A DNA stretch of 64,000 nt from an uncultured Alphaproteobacteria bacterium (lineage in GTDB: Bacteria > Pseudomonadota > Alphaproteobacteria > HIMB59). This document shows, piece by piece, positions 44,369 through 52,968 of the stretch. Position numbers and translations under genes: made by a program. The DNA is taken from contig CABYGG010000005.1 in the NCBI GenBank assembly GCA_902518505.1, positions 32,103 through 96,102 on the forward strand. Direction: 5' to 3'. Under the pieces are notes generated by a model. The model was not told where the DNA came from. It saw nothing but the letters and a program-made list of their open reading frames with translations, and made no database searches. Numbering within the stretch: the first letter of the stretch is position 1; every line of letters begins with the position of its first letter.

Positions 44369-45022
44369 TTAGGGTTTTTTTACTTTTATAGCCTTTCTTC
44401 TGTATGGATAACAGTCTGTGCAAATTTTGCATTCAACACCAAAGCAGCTTCTAGCTTTGCAATATTCTCTTCCATAAAAAATCATTTGTAAATGAAGTCT
44501 GTTCCAAGTTGCTTCAGGAAATAATTTTTTAATATCTAATTCAGTTTGAACTACATTTTTACCATTTGTCAGACCCCACCTTTGTGCTAGACGATGAATA
44601 TGTGTATCTACAGGGAATGCGGGGTGACCAAAACCTTGGGACATTACTACACTCGCTGTTTTATGGCCAACTCCAGGTAAATTTTCAAGATCTTCAAAAG
44701 TCTCTGGGACCCTACCATTGTATTTTTTAATTAATATTTTTGAGAGTTTAGAAATAGCTTTTGATTTTTTAGGTGCAAGTCCACATGGTTTAATGATTTT
44801 ATAAATTTTATAAACAGGCACCTTTGCCATATCATGGGGATTATTTGCCGTTTTAAATAGTAAAGGTGTAATCTTATTCACACGTTCGTCTGTGCATTGA
44901 GCACTTAATAAAACTGCTATTAGAAGCTCATATACATTTTTATGTTTAAGAGGGATAGGGATATTTGGATAAAATTTGTTTAAATTATCTAATACTACGT
45001 TTGCTCTTTCTTTTTTTTTCAT
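44369..45022 (-). CDS. nth: Endonuclease III
   Basis: DNA glycosylase/AP lyase removing oxidised pyrimidines. The 217 residues contain the helix-hairpin-helix LPGVGHKTASVVMSQGFG with catalytic Lys, the catalytic Asp in PVDTHIHRLAQRWGL, and the [4Fe-4S] cysteines in YCKARSCFGVECKICTDC. It is monocistronic and divergent from the DUF2244 gene, with 63 bases between starts. Repair of oxidised bases fits a sunlit habitat. Confidence 0.96.
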   Translation of the reverse strand: MKKKERANVVLDNLNKFYPNIPIPLKHKNVYELLIAVLLSAQCTDERVNKITPLLFKTANNPHDMAKVPVYKIYKIIKPCGLAPKKSKAISKLSKILIKKYNGRVPETFEDLENLPGVGHKTASVVMSQGFGHPAFPVDTHIHRLAQRWGLTNGKNVVQTELDIKKLFPEATWNRLHLQMIFYGREYCKARSCFGVECKICTDCYPYRRKAIKVKKP

Positions 45023-45085
45023 ATTATTATTGGTGTGCTATTAAATCTATTATAAATATAAATATAATTTTATAAACTTATAGAA

Positions 45086-45520
45086 ATGACAAGAAAGCTT
45101 CATATTAAACCAAATAGGAGTCTGACAAATCTTCAAATTCTATTTTTTTTATTCATTACAGGTTTCTTGATCATTTTTATTGGTGGAAGATTTTTATTAG
45201 TCGGTGCTTGGCCGATAATTATATTTGGTATTGTTGAATTTTCTATTTTGGTCGTATGTACTTATTTTTTTGTAAAGAGTTTAAAAAAAACAGAAAAAAT
45301 TTCATTAGAATCAAAATCTATGCAATTAGAGCGGCTTGATGGAGATGAGGTTATTGAACAAAACAGTTATAATTTAAATTGGTTGAAGATAAAGAATGAA
45401 AAAAATTCATTAAGTGTAAATTATGCTGGAAAGAAAAAATTCTTCGCCAGTTTTTTGAGTGAGGATAGAAGGAAAAAATTAAAAAGAATTATTGAGAAGT
45501 ACAGCTCCTCGTCTAGCTAA
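45086..45520 (+). CDS. DUF2244 integral membrane protein
   Basis: A 144-residue membrane protein of the DUF2244 family, frequent beside nth in alphaproteobacteria. It has an N-terminal arginine/asparagine-rich lead (HIKPNRSLTNLQ), two adjoining hydrophobic helices (about 18-40 and 45-66) with the G-R-F-x-x-x-G-A-W-P turn typical of the family, then a soluble tail of about 75 residues (LDGDEVIEQNSYNLNWLK). Function unknown. Its 3' end overlaps the convergent dapB by 8 bases. Confidence 0.82.
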   Translation: MTRKLHIKPNRSLTNLQILFFLFITGFLIIFIGGRFLLVGAWPIIIFGIVEFSILVVCTYFFVKSLKKTEKISLESKSMQLERLDGDEVIEQNSYNLNWLKIKNEKNSLSVNYAGKKKFFASFLSEDRRKKLKRIIEKYSSSSS

Positions 45521-46292
45521 TCATATCTTTGAAGGTGTAAAAGCCTTTTTCCTTAGATGATAACCATACTGCTGCTTGAATAGCGCCATCAGAAAAAATT
45601 TTTCTGTTGTGGGCATTGTGTGTTAATTCTATAGACTCATTGTCTCCATGAAATATGACCGTATGTTCACCTGGAATATTTCCACCTCTAATAGATGAGA
45701 AACCAATTTCATTTTCTTTTCTTTGGCTTTCTTGATCCTGACGTTTAAAATTAAAATTTGATTTGGATAGCCCAAGCTCTTCTACAATTTCTTCTCCAAG
45801 CTTTAAAGCTGTTCCACTAGGTGCATCCTTTTTGTGTCGGTGGTGTGTTTCAATTATTTCTATATCGAAATCTTTTAAGTGTTTTGCGGCTTTTCTTGCT
45901 ATTTCAAAAAATGTATTAACTCCATAACTCATATTCGGCGCGTAAAATACTTTTGTTGAATTACTTGTTTGCTTTAAAAGGTTAAAATGGCTCTCATCTA
46001 ATCCGGTCGTTCCTATAACTAAACCAGTGTTATTAGAAACGGCAGCTTCTGTGAAATTAAATAAGGCCTTAGGTGTTGTAAAATCTATAACTATATCAGC
46101 TTTTTCAAATGATTCTTCCCTAGTGGTAAAAACATTTTCTTGAATTTGATTTTTATTAATAAAGCTAGGGTCAATATCGTTAACATCAAATACTCCAACG
46201 AGCTCAACGTTATTATTCGATAGAGCGGAATTTATGAGATTATTTCCCATTCTTCCTAATGCCCCTGCGATAGCTATTTTTGTTCTAGACAT
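45513..46292 (-). CDS. dapB: 4-Hydroxy-tetrahydrodipicolinate reductase DapB
   Basis: NAD(P)H-dependent step in the lysine/diaminopimelate pathway for amino acids and peptidoglycan. The 259 residues have the dinucleotide motif IAGALGRMGNNLI (about 7-19), IGTTGLDESH, APNMSYGVNTFFEIARKAA and the substrate-binding signature ETHHRHKKDAPSGTALKLGEEI (about 149-170). Length is normal. It stands alone on the minus strand, with a small membrane protein gene divergent from it. Confidence 0.97.
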   Translation of the reverse strand: MSRTKIAIAGALGRMGNNLINSALSNNNVELVGVFDVNDIDPSFINKNQIQENVFTTREESFEKADIVIDFTTPKALFNFTEAAVSNNTGLVIGTTGLDESHFNLLKQTSNSTKVFYAPNMSYGVNTFFEIARKAAKHLKDFDIEIIETHHRHKKDAPSGTALKLGEEIVEELGLSKSNFNFKRQDQESQRKENEIGFSSIRGGNIPGEHTVIFHGDNESIELTHNAHNRKIFSDGAIQAAVWLSSKEKGFYTFKDMIS

Positions 46293-46366
46293 GATTAAGA
46301 CTTGTTATACATAAATTAGCAGATATGGAATAGCAAAATTATTAAATTTTATGTTAAAATTAACTT

Positions 46367-46537
46367 ATGATTAGACTTGCACTTATTCTTCTTATTTTAT
46401 TACTAGCTAGTTTATTAATATTTAATAAGAAATTTAGGGAGGCTTTTACAATATCAGTGATACCTCTTATCTTACTAGTTGTAGGGCTTATCGGATATAT
46501 GATTTACTATATGTTCAGTACCAACTATTTTTCTTAG
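46367..46537 (+). CDS. Short two-helix membrane protein (56 residues)
   Basis: ATG at 46367 to TAG at 46537 encodes 56 residues: a hydrophobic helix (LALILLILLLASLLIF, about 4-19), a basic turn NKKFREAF, a second helix (VIPLILLVVGLIGYMIYYMF, about 31-50) and the end STNYFS. The composition is that of a small inner-membrane protein. It fills most of a 263-base gap between dapB and the rhodanese gene, which is otherwise empty. No family recognised; the hairpin-like architecture and absence of competing frames support coding. Confidence 0.55.
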   Translation: MIRLALILLILLLASLLIFNKKFREAFTISVIPLILLVVGLIGYMIYYMFSTNYFS

Positions 46538-46555
46538 AGATTTTAGAATTATGAA

Positions 46556-46954
46556 CTATATACCTTGCTCGGTTTTAAAACCTAAATTAATCCAATCAAT
46601 TAAACCTTTGTCCATTTCATAAATAGTACCCTGATAACCCTCGGAAACTAGATTATCTGCAACTTTTTTAGAGGTAATACCTGCAGTACAGTGAATTATA
46701 ATATCCTTATTATCGGGGTTTATGGAGTTGATTTTTTCAACAGTTATTTCTTTAAAAGGAATATTGTGTGAGTTCTCAATTCGAATCATATTATGTTCTT
46801 TTGGATATCTAACATCGATCACAATTGCACCCTCTTGAATTCTTTTAAACGACTCTTCGGTATCTATAGGTGTGTATTTCATTGTATTACTCTGAGCAAA
46901 TAATAAATTAGTTAACAGAAAAAAAAATAGAAAAAAAATTTTTAGTAAATTCAT
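46556..46954 (-). CDS. Periplasmic rhodanese-domain protein
   Basis: Single-domain sulfurtransferase fold, exported. The 132 residues begin with a signal peptide (cleavage near FA-QSN, about 20-21) and include the rhodanese blocks GAIVIDVRYPKEH (about 42-54) and the active-site loop IIIHCTAGITSKKVADNLV with Cys89. The function may be persulfide handling or simply a thiol-binding module. The gene starts five bases after the cytochrome c' gene on the same strand. Confidence 0.82.
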   Translation of the reverse strand: MNLLKIFFLFFFLLTNLLFAQSNTMKYTPIDTEESFKRIQEGAIVIDVRYPKEHNMIRIENSHNIPFKEITVEKINSINPDNKDIIIHCTAGITSKKVADNLVSEGYQGTIYEMDKGLIDWINLGFKTEQGI

Positions 46955-46959
46955 TTTTA

Positions 46960-47373
46960 TTAATTTTTAAAGCGAGAATGGCAACTCTTACAGCTTCCAA
47001 AAAGATTTTGGTGGAATTGCATAACATTTTCAAATTCTCCTTCTTGAGCAGAAAGTTTGGCAAGCGCTGCACTGTCCTCAGTTTCTTTTGCAATTTGATT
47101 AAATAATTCCCTATTGTCAATTATGTCAATACTAGCTTTTGACTTACCACCAAAAGAGTCATCTGGAAATAAAGTCGGATATACTCTCATAATCTCTTCG
47201 ATTTCTTCATAAATTGATGCTAGGTCATCATTTATTTCATTTTCTCTGATCAAGTTATTTGCTGCCCTCATGAGTTTGTTATAATCTCTCATTAATTCTT
47301 GTCTATCAGATATTGGGTTTGCATAGAGTAATGACTGTGCAAGAAGAAAAAAAATTAAAATTAATTTAAACAT
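46960..47373 (-). CDS. Cytochrome c' / c-556 family protein
   Basis: Small periplasmic helical-bundle cytochrome. The 137 residues have a signal peptide (about 1-19), a helical region with LMRAANNLIREN, and a single heme motif CKSCH (Cys128, Cys131, His132) very near the C-terminus, the hallmark of the c' and c-556 families. Its physiological partner is unknown. It sits between a rhodanese (5 bases after) and a tungstate transporter operon (32 bases before). Confidence 0.87.
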   Translation of the reverse strand: MFKLILIFFLLAQSLLYANPISDRQELMRDYNKLMRAANNLIRENEINDDLASIYEEIEEIMRVYPTLFPDDSFGGKSKASIDIIDNRELFNQIAKETEDSAALAKLSAQEGEFENVMQFHQNLFGSCKSCHSRFKN

Positions 47374-47405
47374 AACTTATTAACGTAACATAAAAAATTA
47401 TAGAC

Positions 47406-48017
47406 TTATTTTTTTGTAAATTTTTTAATAGTGTCATTAAATATTATCTTTCCTGAGTCCAAAATTACTAAATAATCTGCAAAATCTTTTATATAGGTTA
47501 AATTATGTAACGTTAATACGATAGTTTTATTTTTCATTTTAGACAAAGATGAAAAAAAAGATTTTTCACTCTCAAGGTCTAGATTTTGATTAGGTTCGTC
47601 AAGTATAATTAAATCTTGTTCGAAACTCATAAATCTAGATATAAACACTTTCTGCTTTTCCCCTTCCGATAAATTTTGAAACTTACGTTTTTTTAATTTA
47701 TTTAAATTGAAAAGATTAAAATAAGATTTATTAACCTTGGATTTCTTAATATTGCTTAATAATAAAAAATTATCCTCTAGACTTTTATTTAAAGAAATAG
47801 GTTTTTGAAAAAGCATCGGAACGGGTTCAGAGTAGTCAGATTTAATTGATCCTTTACTAGGAAAAATAATTTTATTTATAATTTTTATTAAGGAACTTTT
47901 ACCAGAACCATTTTTTCCAGTAATTACTGTAATTTTGTTCCTTCTAATATTTAGATTGATATTTGAAAGTATATTTTTTCCATTAATTGCATATGAAATA
48001 TTATTAATTTTAATCAT
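47406..48017 (-). CDS. tupC: ABC transporter ATPase, TupC type
   Basis: Energises the anion transporter with the following permease. The 203 residues have Walker A TGKNGSGKSS (about 33-42), a reduced Q-loop VPMLFQKP, signature NLSEGEKQKVFISRF (about 116-130; LSEGE instead of LSGGQ) and Walker B DLIILDEPNQNLD (about 134-146). The switch His is in VLTLHNL. Short for an ABC ATPase, as in TupC. Starts four bases inside tupB. Confidence 0.85.
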   Translation of the reverse strand: MIKINNISYAINGKNILSNINLNIRRNKITVITGKNGSGKSSLIKIINKIIFPSKGSIKSDYSEPVPMLFQKPISLNKSLEDNFLLLSNIKKSKVNKSYFNLFNLNKLKKRKFQNLSEGEKQKVFISRFMSFEQDLIILDEPNQNLDLESEKSFFSSLSKMKNKTIVLTLHNLTYIKDFADYLVILDSGKIIFNDTIKKFTKK

Positions 48018-48655
48018 TTTTTATTTAAAAAGTTAAGAGATATTGAAATTAAAAGTGTCAGAGAGATAAGAATAACTCCTAAAATAATACCTAGTGAGAC
48101 ATTGCCTTTAGATGTTTCTAATGCAATTGTAGCTGTCATGTTTCTTGTGAAGTGATCAATTGAACCTCCTACTATTGCAGCCGCACCGTACTCACTAATA
48201 GCTCGGCCAAAACCTAATAAAAGAACTGTTATGTAGATATTTGTTTTATTTGAAAAGAGTATGAAAATTATATCTTTTTTGGACGCTCCATAAGATATTA
48301 ATTCATCTCTATAAATTGGGTAATCCTCTTCAATGTTTTTGATTATTAAAGTAATCATAATTGGGAAGATAATTACGATCTGGGCAATGATCATTGCTAT
48401 AGGTGAGTATAAAATTTCCATCCAACCTAAGGGGCCAGATCTACTTATGAGTATATAGACTAATAGCCCTGCGCATACGGGAGGGATAGAGGTAAGAGAG
48501 CTTAAGAAAATTACAATTGGTTTTTTTAATTGGAATTGATAAATAGCAATTAAATAGCCAAAAATCATTGATAAAAAAAATGCAATTAATGTTGAAAAAA
48601 TACTTACATAAATTGTAATAAAAACTGCGGATTGTATTTTTTCAAAGGTTAGCAT
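48014..48655 (-). CDS. tupB: ABC transporter permease, TupB type
   Basis: Inner-membrane permease of the anion transporter. The 213 residues have five to six hydrophobic segments and the permease loop YRDELISYGASKKDIIFILF (about 115-134) that contacts the ATPase. LTSIPPVCAGLLVYILISRSGPLG and RAISEYGAAAIVGGSIDH are typical of the TupB/ModB group. It overlaps tupC by four bases and follows tupA by ten. Confidence 0.87.
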   Translation of the reverse strand: MLTFEKIQSAVFITIYVSIFSTLIAFFLSMIFGYLIAIYQFQLKKPIVIFLSSLTSIPPVCAGLLVYILISRSGPLGWMEILYSPIAMIIAQIVIIFPIMITLIIKNIEEDYPIYRDELISYGASKKDIIFILFSNKTNIYITVLLLGFGRAISEYGAAAIVGGSIDHFTRNMTATIALETSKGNVSLGIILGVILISLTLLISISLNFLNKK

Positions 48656-48665
48656 TTAGGTAATA

Positions 48666-49460
48666 TTATTTGGTATGAAACAACTTTTCACCGTTATATG
48701 TAAACCTATTAATAACATCTTTGCCCTCACCTGCAATCAACCATTCAATGAACTTCTGAGATTTATTATACTCAACATGAGGAAATTTTTCAGGATTGAC
48801 TGCAATAATTCCATAAGGATTATGTAATTCATCACCACCCTCAAAAAGAATTTTTAAATTATTTTTATTTTTAAAAGATAGCCAGGTGCCTTTGTCACTT
48901 ATCGTATAGGCATCAATTTCAGAGGCAATATTTAATGTACTGGCCATGCTTGTTCCAGTTTTTATATATTTATCAGAGTCAAATGTTTTGATATTTGCTA
49001 AACTCCATAATTCTTGTTCTTTTTTATGAGTTCCAGAATTATCATCTCTTGAAATAAATTTGTATTCTGAGTTATATATTTTTTTTAATGCGGATAATAT
49101 ATCTTCTTCTTGTGATATTTTCAGTGAGTCAGATTTTGGACCAACTAAAATAAACTTATTGTACATAACCTCATATCTTTGAACGCCGTAGCCCTCATCT
49201 ATAAATTCTAATTCATCTTTTTTTGAATGAACAAATAATAAATCTCCATCGCCCCTTTTTGCGTTTGCAATAGCATTGCCGGTTCCAACTGCAATAGGTC
49301 TTATACTTATTCCAGTTTTATTTTTAAATTCTGATGCTAAGAGGTCAAGCAAACCCGTATTAGCAATGCTTGTTGTAGACTGAATGATTATAAAATCTTT
49401 AGAATAAACACTTATGGAAAAAAATAAAAATAACGATAAAAATAAATTTTTTAATTTCAT
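48666..49460 (-). CDS. tupA: Tungstate-type substrate-binding protein TupA
   Basis: Periplasmic binding protein that feeds TupBC. The 264 residues have a signal peptide (about 1-20) and the oxyanion-binding signature IIQSTTSIANTGLLDLLASEFKNKTGI (about 25-51), with GTGNAIANAKRGDGDLLFVHS and SRDDNSGTHKKEQELW, typical of TupA rather than ModA. The TTS-x3-TG motif indicates tungstate specificity in characterised members; molybdate remains possible. It is divergent from cytochrome b561, with about 37 bases between starts. Confidence 0.87.
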   Translation of the reverse strand: MKLKNLFLSLFLFFSISVYSKDFIIIQSTTSIANTGLLDLLASEFKNKTGISIRPIAVGTGNAIANAKRGDGDLLFVHSKKDELEFIDEGYGVQRYEVMYNKFILVGPKSDSLKISQEEDILSALKKIYNSEYKFISRDDNSGTHKKEQELWSLANIKTFDSDKYIKTGTSMASTLNIASEIDAYTISDKGTWLSFKNKNNLKILFEGGDELHNPYGIIAVNPEKFPHVEYNKSQKFIEWLIAGEGKDVINRFTYNGEKLFHTK

Positions 49461-49497
49461 TTATAATCAACAATATTAACATACATAATTGAAAATA

Positions 49498-50034
49498 ATG
49501 AAGTTAGCAAACAGCGCAGATAATTATGGACTAATTAGCAAGTTATTTCATTGGATTATGGCTGCTCTTATAATTGCAACATACTTACTAGGCAAAAATT
49601 TAGAGAATAATTTCGAGTATTACTATGAGATATTGATGATACACAACACACTGGGCCTTTCAATTCTTGTCCTAGCCATTTTTAGATTAAGTTGGAAATT
49701 TATCAATATTAGGCCCAAGCCCATCTTAAAAAATAAAATATTAATTTATATTGCGAAAACTAACTATTTTTTATTTTACTCAATATTTTTTTTACAACCA
49801 ATATCTGGATACATCCTTACAAACTTACAAGGTGACACCGTAATGTTTTTAAATTTTGAATTAATAAATTTATTAGATCACAACAGTGATTTAAGGTACT
49901 TGTTCAAAAGTTTCCATGAATATTCTAGTAATGTTTTATTAGTTTTATTTTTTATACATTCAGGAGCCGCACTTATGCACCACTTTGTATTAAAAGATAG
50001 AACTTTAAAAAGAATGACTTTTGATAGTAATTAA
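49498..50034 (+). CDS. Cytochrome b561-family membrane protein
   Basis: Di-heme b-type membrane electron carrier. The 178 residues contain four membrane helices with heme-ligand histidines in ISKLFHWIMAALIIATYLLG, EILMIHNTLGLSILVLAIFRL, YLFKSFHEYSSNVLLVLFF and FIHSGAALMHHFVLKD, as expected for bacterial b561. An upstream TTG (49489) is possible, but the ATG at 49498 (MKLANSADN) is preferred. It faces tupA across a short gap and is convergent with the cysteine-synthase-like gene, ending four bases before it. It may serve as an electron carrier for periplasmic oxidoreductases. Confidence 0.87.
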   Translation: MKLANSADNYGLISKLFHWIMAALIIATYLLGKNLENNFEYYYEILMIHNTLGLSILVLAIFRLSWKFINIRPKPILKNKILIYIAKTNYFLFYSIFFLQPISGYILTNLQGDTVMFLNFELINLLDHNSDLRYLFKSFHEYSSNVLLVLFFIHSGAALMHHFVLKDRTLKRMTFDSN

Positions 50035-50038
50035 TATT

Positions 50039-51031
50039 TTAAAGCCACTCGGGTACGGGAAGTTTTTTTGATATCAGATATTCTTTGTTATATAACTTAC
50101 TAAAATACTTGTTAGCATCATCACACAGAATTGTAACAATGTTTTTACCTGGTCCCATTTCTTTAGCCATTTCGATAGCCCCTGCTACGTTTACTCCAGA
50201 ACTAGAGCCAAGAAATAAGCCTTCTGTTTTAACCATTTTATATAAAAGTTCAAACGCTTCATAATCAGTAATGTGGTATGAGAAATCAATAAGGGAAGGT
50301 TCAACATTTTTTGTCACCCTATACTGGCCTATTCCCTCCGTTTCTGATGGATCGCCTTTAACTTCCAATTTAGAATATTTAAAATAATTATACATTTGAG
50401 CGCCTTGCGGGTCTGTGCAAGCTATTTTTATATTTGAATTTAATTCTTTAAGTCCAATAGATGTACCTGCTAATGTTCCACCCGAACCAATTGCACAAGT
50501 AAAACCATCTACTTTTCCTTCAAGCTGATTGAATATTTCTTTAGCTGTGGTTTTTGCGTGAAATTTGTAATTTGCTGTGTTGTCAAATTGGTTTGCCCAC
50601 ATAACTGAAGTCTCTCCTTTTGATTGTAGATCTTCGACTAACCTCTTTGATACATGCTGATAATTACCCGGATCAGAATAAGGTTTAGTTGGCACAACTT
50701 TAAGCTCTGCCCCCATATTCCTTAAAATGCTTTGCTTCTCCTCTGATGCACCGTCAGGCATTACAATTATAGTTTTGTATCCTCTAGCATTGTTAATCAT
50801 TGTTAAAGCAATACCTGTGTTTCCAAAGGTACCCTCAACGACAGTGCCGCCTGGTTCAATTAAATTATTCTCTTCAGCATCAAGGATTATTCCCAATGCC
50901 GTTCTATCTTTTATAGAACCAGCTGGATTCATAAATTCTGCTTTACCATAAATATTACAACCCGAAATTTCAGATGGATATTTGAGTTTAATAAGTGGCG
51001 TATTGCCGATAAAATCAACTATGTCTCTCAT
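50039..51031 (-). CDS. Cysteine synthase/cystathionine beta-synthase family protein
   Basis: PLP enzyme condensing (acetyl)serine with sulfide or homocysteine. The 330 residues show the Schiff-base Lys41 in MNPAGSIKDRTALGI, the phosphate-binding EGTFGNTGIAL, and the PLP-nitrogen Ser region CAIGSGGTLAGTS, GLFLGSSSGVNVAGA. No C-terminal CBS domains. The insertion-rich N-terminal region and its pairing with a gamma-type transsulfuration gene one base upstream suggest a transsulfuration (CBS-like) role, but CysK activity cannot be excluded. Confidence 0.85.
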   Translation of the reverse strand: MRDIVDFIGNTPLIKLKYPSEISGCNIYGKAEFMNPAGSIKDRTALGIILDAEENNLIEPGGTVVEGTFGNTGIALTMINNARGYKTIIVMPDGASEEKQSILRNMGAELKVVPTKPYSDPGNYQHVSKRLVEDLQSKGETSVMWANQFDNTANYKFHAKTTAKEIFNQLEGKVDGFTCAIGSGGTLAGTSIGLKELNSNIKIACTDPQGAQMYNYFKYSKLEVKGDPSETEGIGQYRVTKNVEPSLIDFSYHITDYEAFELLYKMVKTEGLFLGSSSGVNVAGAIEMAKEMGPGKNIVTILCDDANKYFSKLYNKEYLISKKLPVPEWL

Positions 51032-51032
51032 T

Positions 51033-52172
51033 TTAAATCTTTGATAGGGCTTGGTCTAAATCTGAGATCAAATCGTCTACATCTTCAATACCCACAGATA
51101 TTCTTAGTAATGTTTCTGATATGCCTAATTTTTCTCTAATTGATGGATCTATAGAAGCATGGGTCATGATGGCTGGATGCTCGATCAAACTTTCGACCCC
51201 TCCTAGGCTTTCCGCGAGTGTAAATAAATTTAAATTTTTTAGAAAAGTTTTTACCCCATTAATATCTGAGTCAATTACAAAAGACATCATTCCACCAAAA
51301 CCATCCATTTGTTTTTCTACAATTTCCTTGTGCCTTTTATCAATACCTGGAAAAAAAACTTTTTCTATCTTAGGATGATTGGATAAATAATTAGACACAG
51401 CAATAGCATTTTCATTATGTTGCTTCATTCTTACAGAGAGTGTTTTAATGCTTCTTGTTAATAAATAACAATCAAAGGGAGAGGGGACAGCCCCAACTGC
51501 ATTTTGGATAAAAGAAATTTTTTCAGCGTACTCCTTATTTTCTTTAATAACAATAGACCCACCAACAATATCCGAGTGGCCTCCTAAATATTTTGTTGAA
51601 GAACTCACTACCATATCTGCACCTAATTCAAGTGGTCTCTGATTATATGGAGAGGCAAATGTGTTGTCACAAATCACAGGTAATTTAAACTCACTTGCAA
51701 TATTAACAGTGTTTTTAATATCAATAATTTTCATTAAAGGATTTGAAGGTGTTTCAATCCATATAAATTTTGTGTTTTCTTTTATTTCATCATTCCAGTT
51801 TATATTTTTATCAAAGTCGATGTAAGTTACGTCAATGTTTGATTTAACTTTATCGAATAACCTACGAGTACCCCCATATACATCATCAGAACAAACTATA
51901 TGATAGTTTGTGCCAAATAGGTCGCAAACTGTATTAATTGCTGACATGCCAGATGCAAATGCAAAAGCTTTATCTCCAGACTCAATTTGTGCCAGTAATT
52001 TTTCTAATACATCCCTAGAAGGATTTTTGGTTCTAGCATATTCATACTCAAAATTTCCGGGTTCCATCTGTTTGAAGGTTGATGAAAGATGTATCGGTGG
52101 CATAACGGCTCCCGTTTCTTTATCTGGGCCATGCCCAGAATGAATTACCTTTGTGTTAAATTTTTTTTTCAC
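51033..52172 (-). CDS. Transsulfuration enzyme (cystathionine gamma-synthase/lyase family)
   Basis: PLP enzyme of the Cys/Met metabolism family. The 379 residues show the family signatures AFASGMSAINTVCDLF (about 70-85), VICDNTFASPYNQRPLELGADMVV (about 166-189), the PLP Lys194 in SSTKYLGGHSDIVGG, and SLGGVESLIEHPAIMTH (about 327-343). It sits one base before the CBS-like gene in one operon. Together they could run homocysteine-to-cysteine or cysteine-to-homocysteine conversion; direction cannot be decided from sequence. Confidence 0.9.
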   Translation of the reverse strand: MKKKFNTKVIHSGHGPDKETGAVMPPIHLSSTFKQMEPGNFEYEYARTKNPSRDVLEKLLAQIESGDKAFAFASGMSAINTVCDLFGTNYHIVCSDDVYGGTRRLFDKVKSNIDVTYIDFDKNINWNDEIKENTKFIWIETPSNPLMKIIDIKNTVNIASEFKLPVICDNTFASPYNQRPLELGADMVVSSSTKYLGGHSDIVGGSIVIKENKEYAEKISFIQNAVGAVPSPFDCYLLTRSIKTLSVRMKQHNENAIAVSNYLSNHPKIEKVFFPGIDKRHKEIVEKQMDGFGGMMSFVIDSDINGVKTFLKNLNLFTLAESLGGVESLIEHPAIMTHASIDPSIREKLGISETLLRISVGIEDVDDLISDLDQALSKI

Positions 52173-52395
52173 AGCTCAATTTATAACTAATTAATTTTTA
52201 AATAACATCTATAACGATATTTTTCTTATTTGATAGGCTTTTTAAATTATAAGAAATCTGTTTCATATCAACCAAAATTCGAATATTATACTCGTCCCCT
52301 AGCCGCTTGGGTTGAGACATTGTCGAGGAGGAAGGTGGCAAGGGGCAATAAACTTCATTATTTCTTTAATCTATTTTCTAAACCAATTGATTAAT
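52173..52395. other. 223-base gap with a palindromic GC-rich element upstream of the transsulfuration operon
   Basis: The gap between the TPR gene stop and the transsulfuration gene start holds a compact GC-rich island. It has CCCCTAGCC (52296-52304) pairing with GGCAAGGGG (52337-52345; one mismatch), an inner GACATTGTC hairpin, and a perfect Shine-Dalgarno GAGGAGG (52325-52331). A plus-strand TATACT lies just 5' of it. Read on the minus strand it would form a 5' leader about 120-175 bases before the enzyme start. I match it to no known riboswitch. Confidence 0.5.
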
Positions 52396-52938
52396 TTAAG
52401 TTTCCTTTGACACCATTTGATTTAGATTTTCAATTTTCATATCAACAGACAAATCATTTGGCATTAACTTTTTCATTTCTTGATAAACCTTAAGAGCTCC
52501 ATCATAATTTTTGTAGCTTATAAGAATTCTACTCAAACCATCTAATGCACCAAAATGTCTTGGTTCAAGATACAAAGTAGCTTCAATATCTCTCATAGAG
52601 TTTTCATAGTCTCCCATCATAAAGTAAAAAGTTGCCCTTTTGTTGTATGCCTCCGCGTAATTTGGCTCTAACTCAATAGCAAGAGTTAAAGCTGATATCG
52701 CAGATTGGTAGTTTTTAGATTTAAAAAAATCTGAAATATTATCCATTACTATTTTTACATCTGGATTTTCAATTTTCATCCATTCTCCCCATATTTTTGA
52801 TATAATTAGGCTTTGTTCTTTTGAGTCCTTTACCTCGGAGAGCTGACTGAATAATTCATCAAGTTTTGGGCTATTTTGATCTGCGTTACTATAGGATATG
52901 TTCAAAAACAAGGAGAATATAATTAAAATGATTTTCAT
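52396..52938 (-). CDS. Exported TPR-repeat protein
   Basis: A 180-residue periplasmic protein with a signal peptide (about 1-19) and about two and a half tetratricopeptide repeats: ALTLAIELEPNYAEAYNKRATFYFMMGD (about 85-112), YENSMRDIEATLYLEPRHFGALDGL and YDGALKVYQEMKKLMP. Such proteins serve as protein-protein scaffolds. Function unknown. It is divergent from the DUF4864 gene with 30 bases between starts. Confidence 0.78.
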   Translation of the reverse strand: MKIILIIFSLFLNISYSNADQNSPKLDELFSQLSEVKDSKEQSLIISKIWGEWMKIENPDVKIVMDNISDFFKSKNYQSAISALTLAIELEPNYAEAYNKRATFYFMMGDYENSMRDIEATLYLEPRHFGALDGLSRILISYKNYDGALKVYQEMKKLMPNDLSVDMKIENLNQMVSKET

Positions 52939-52968
52939 CTACATTGTTTAGTTACGCATATAAATATT

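Noticed and set aside
52296..52360. Possible SAM, glycine or other known riboswitch, or SRP RNA
   Set aside because: The element has a stem and a GGGG-CAA piece, but conserved cores of these RNAs are absent.
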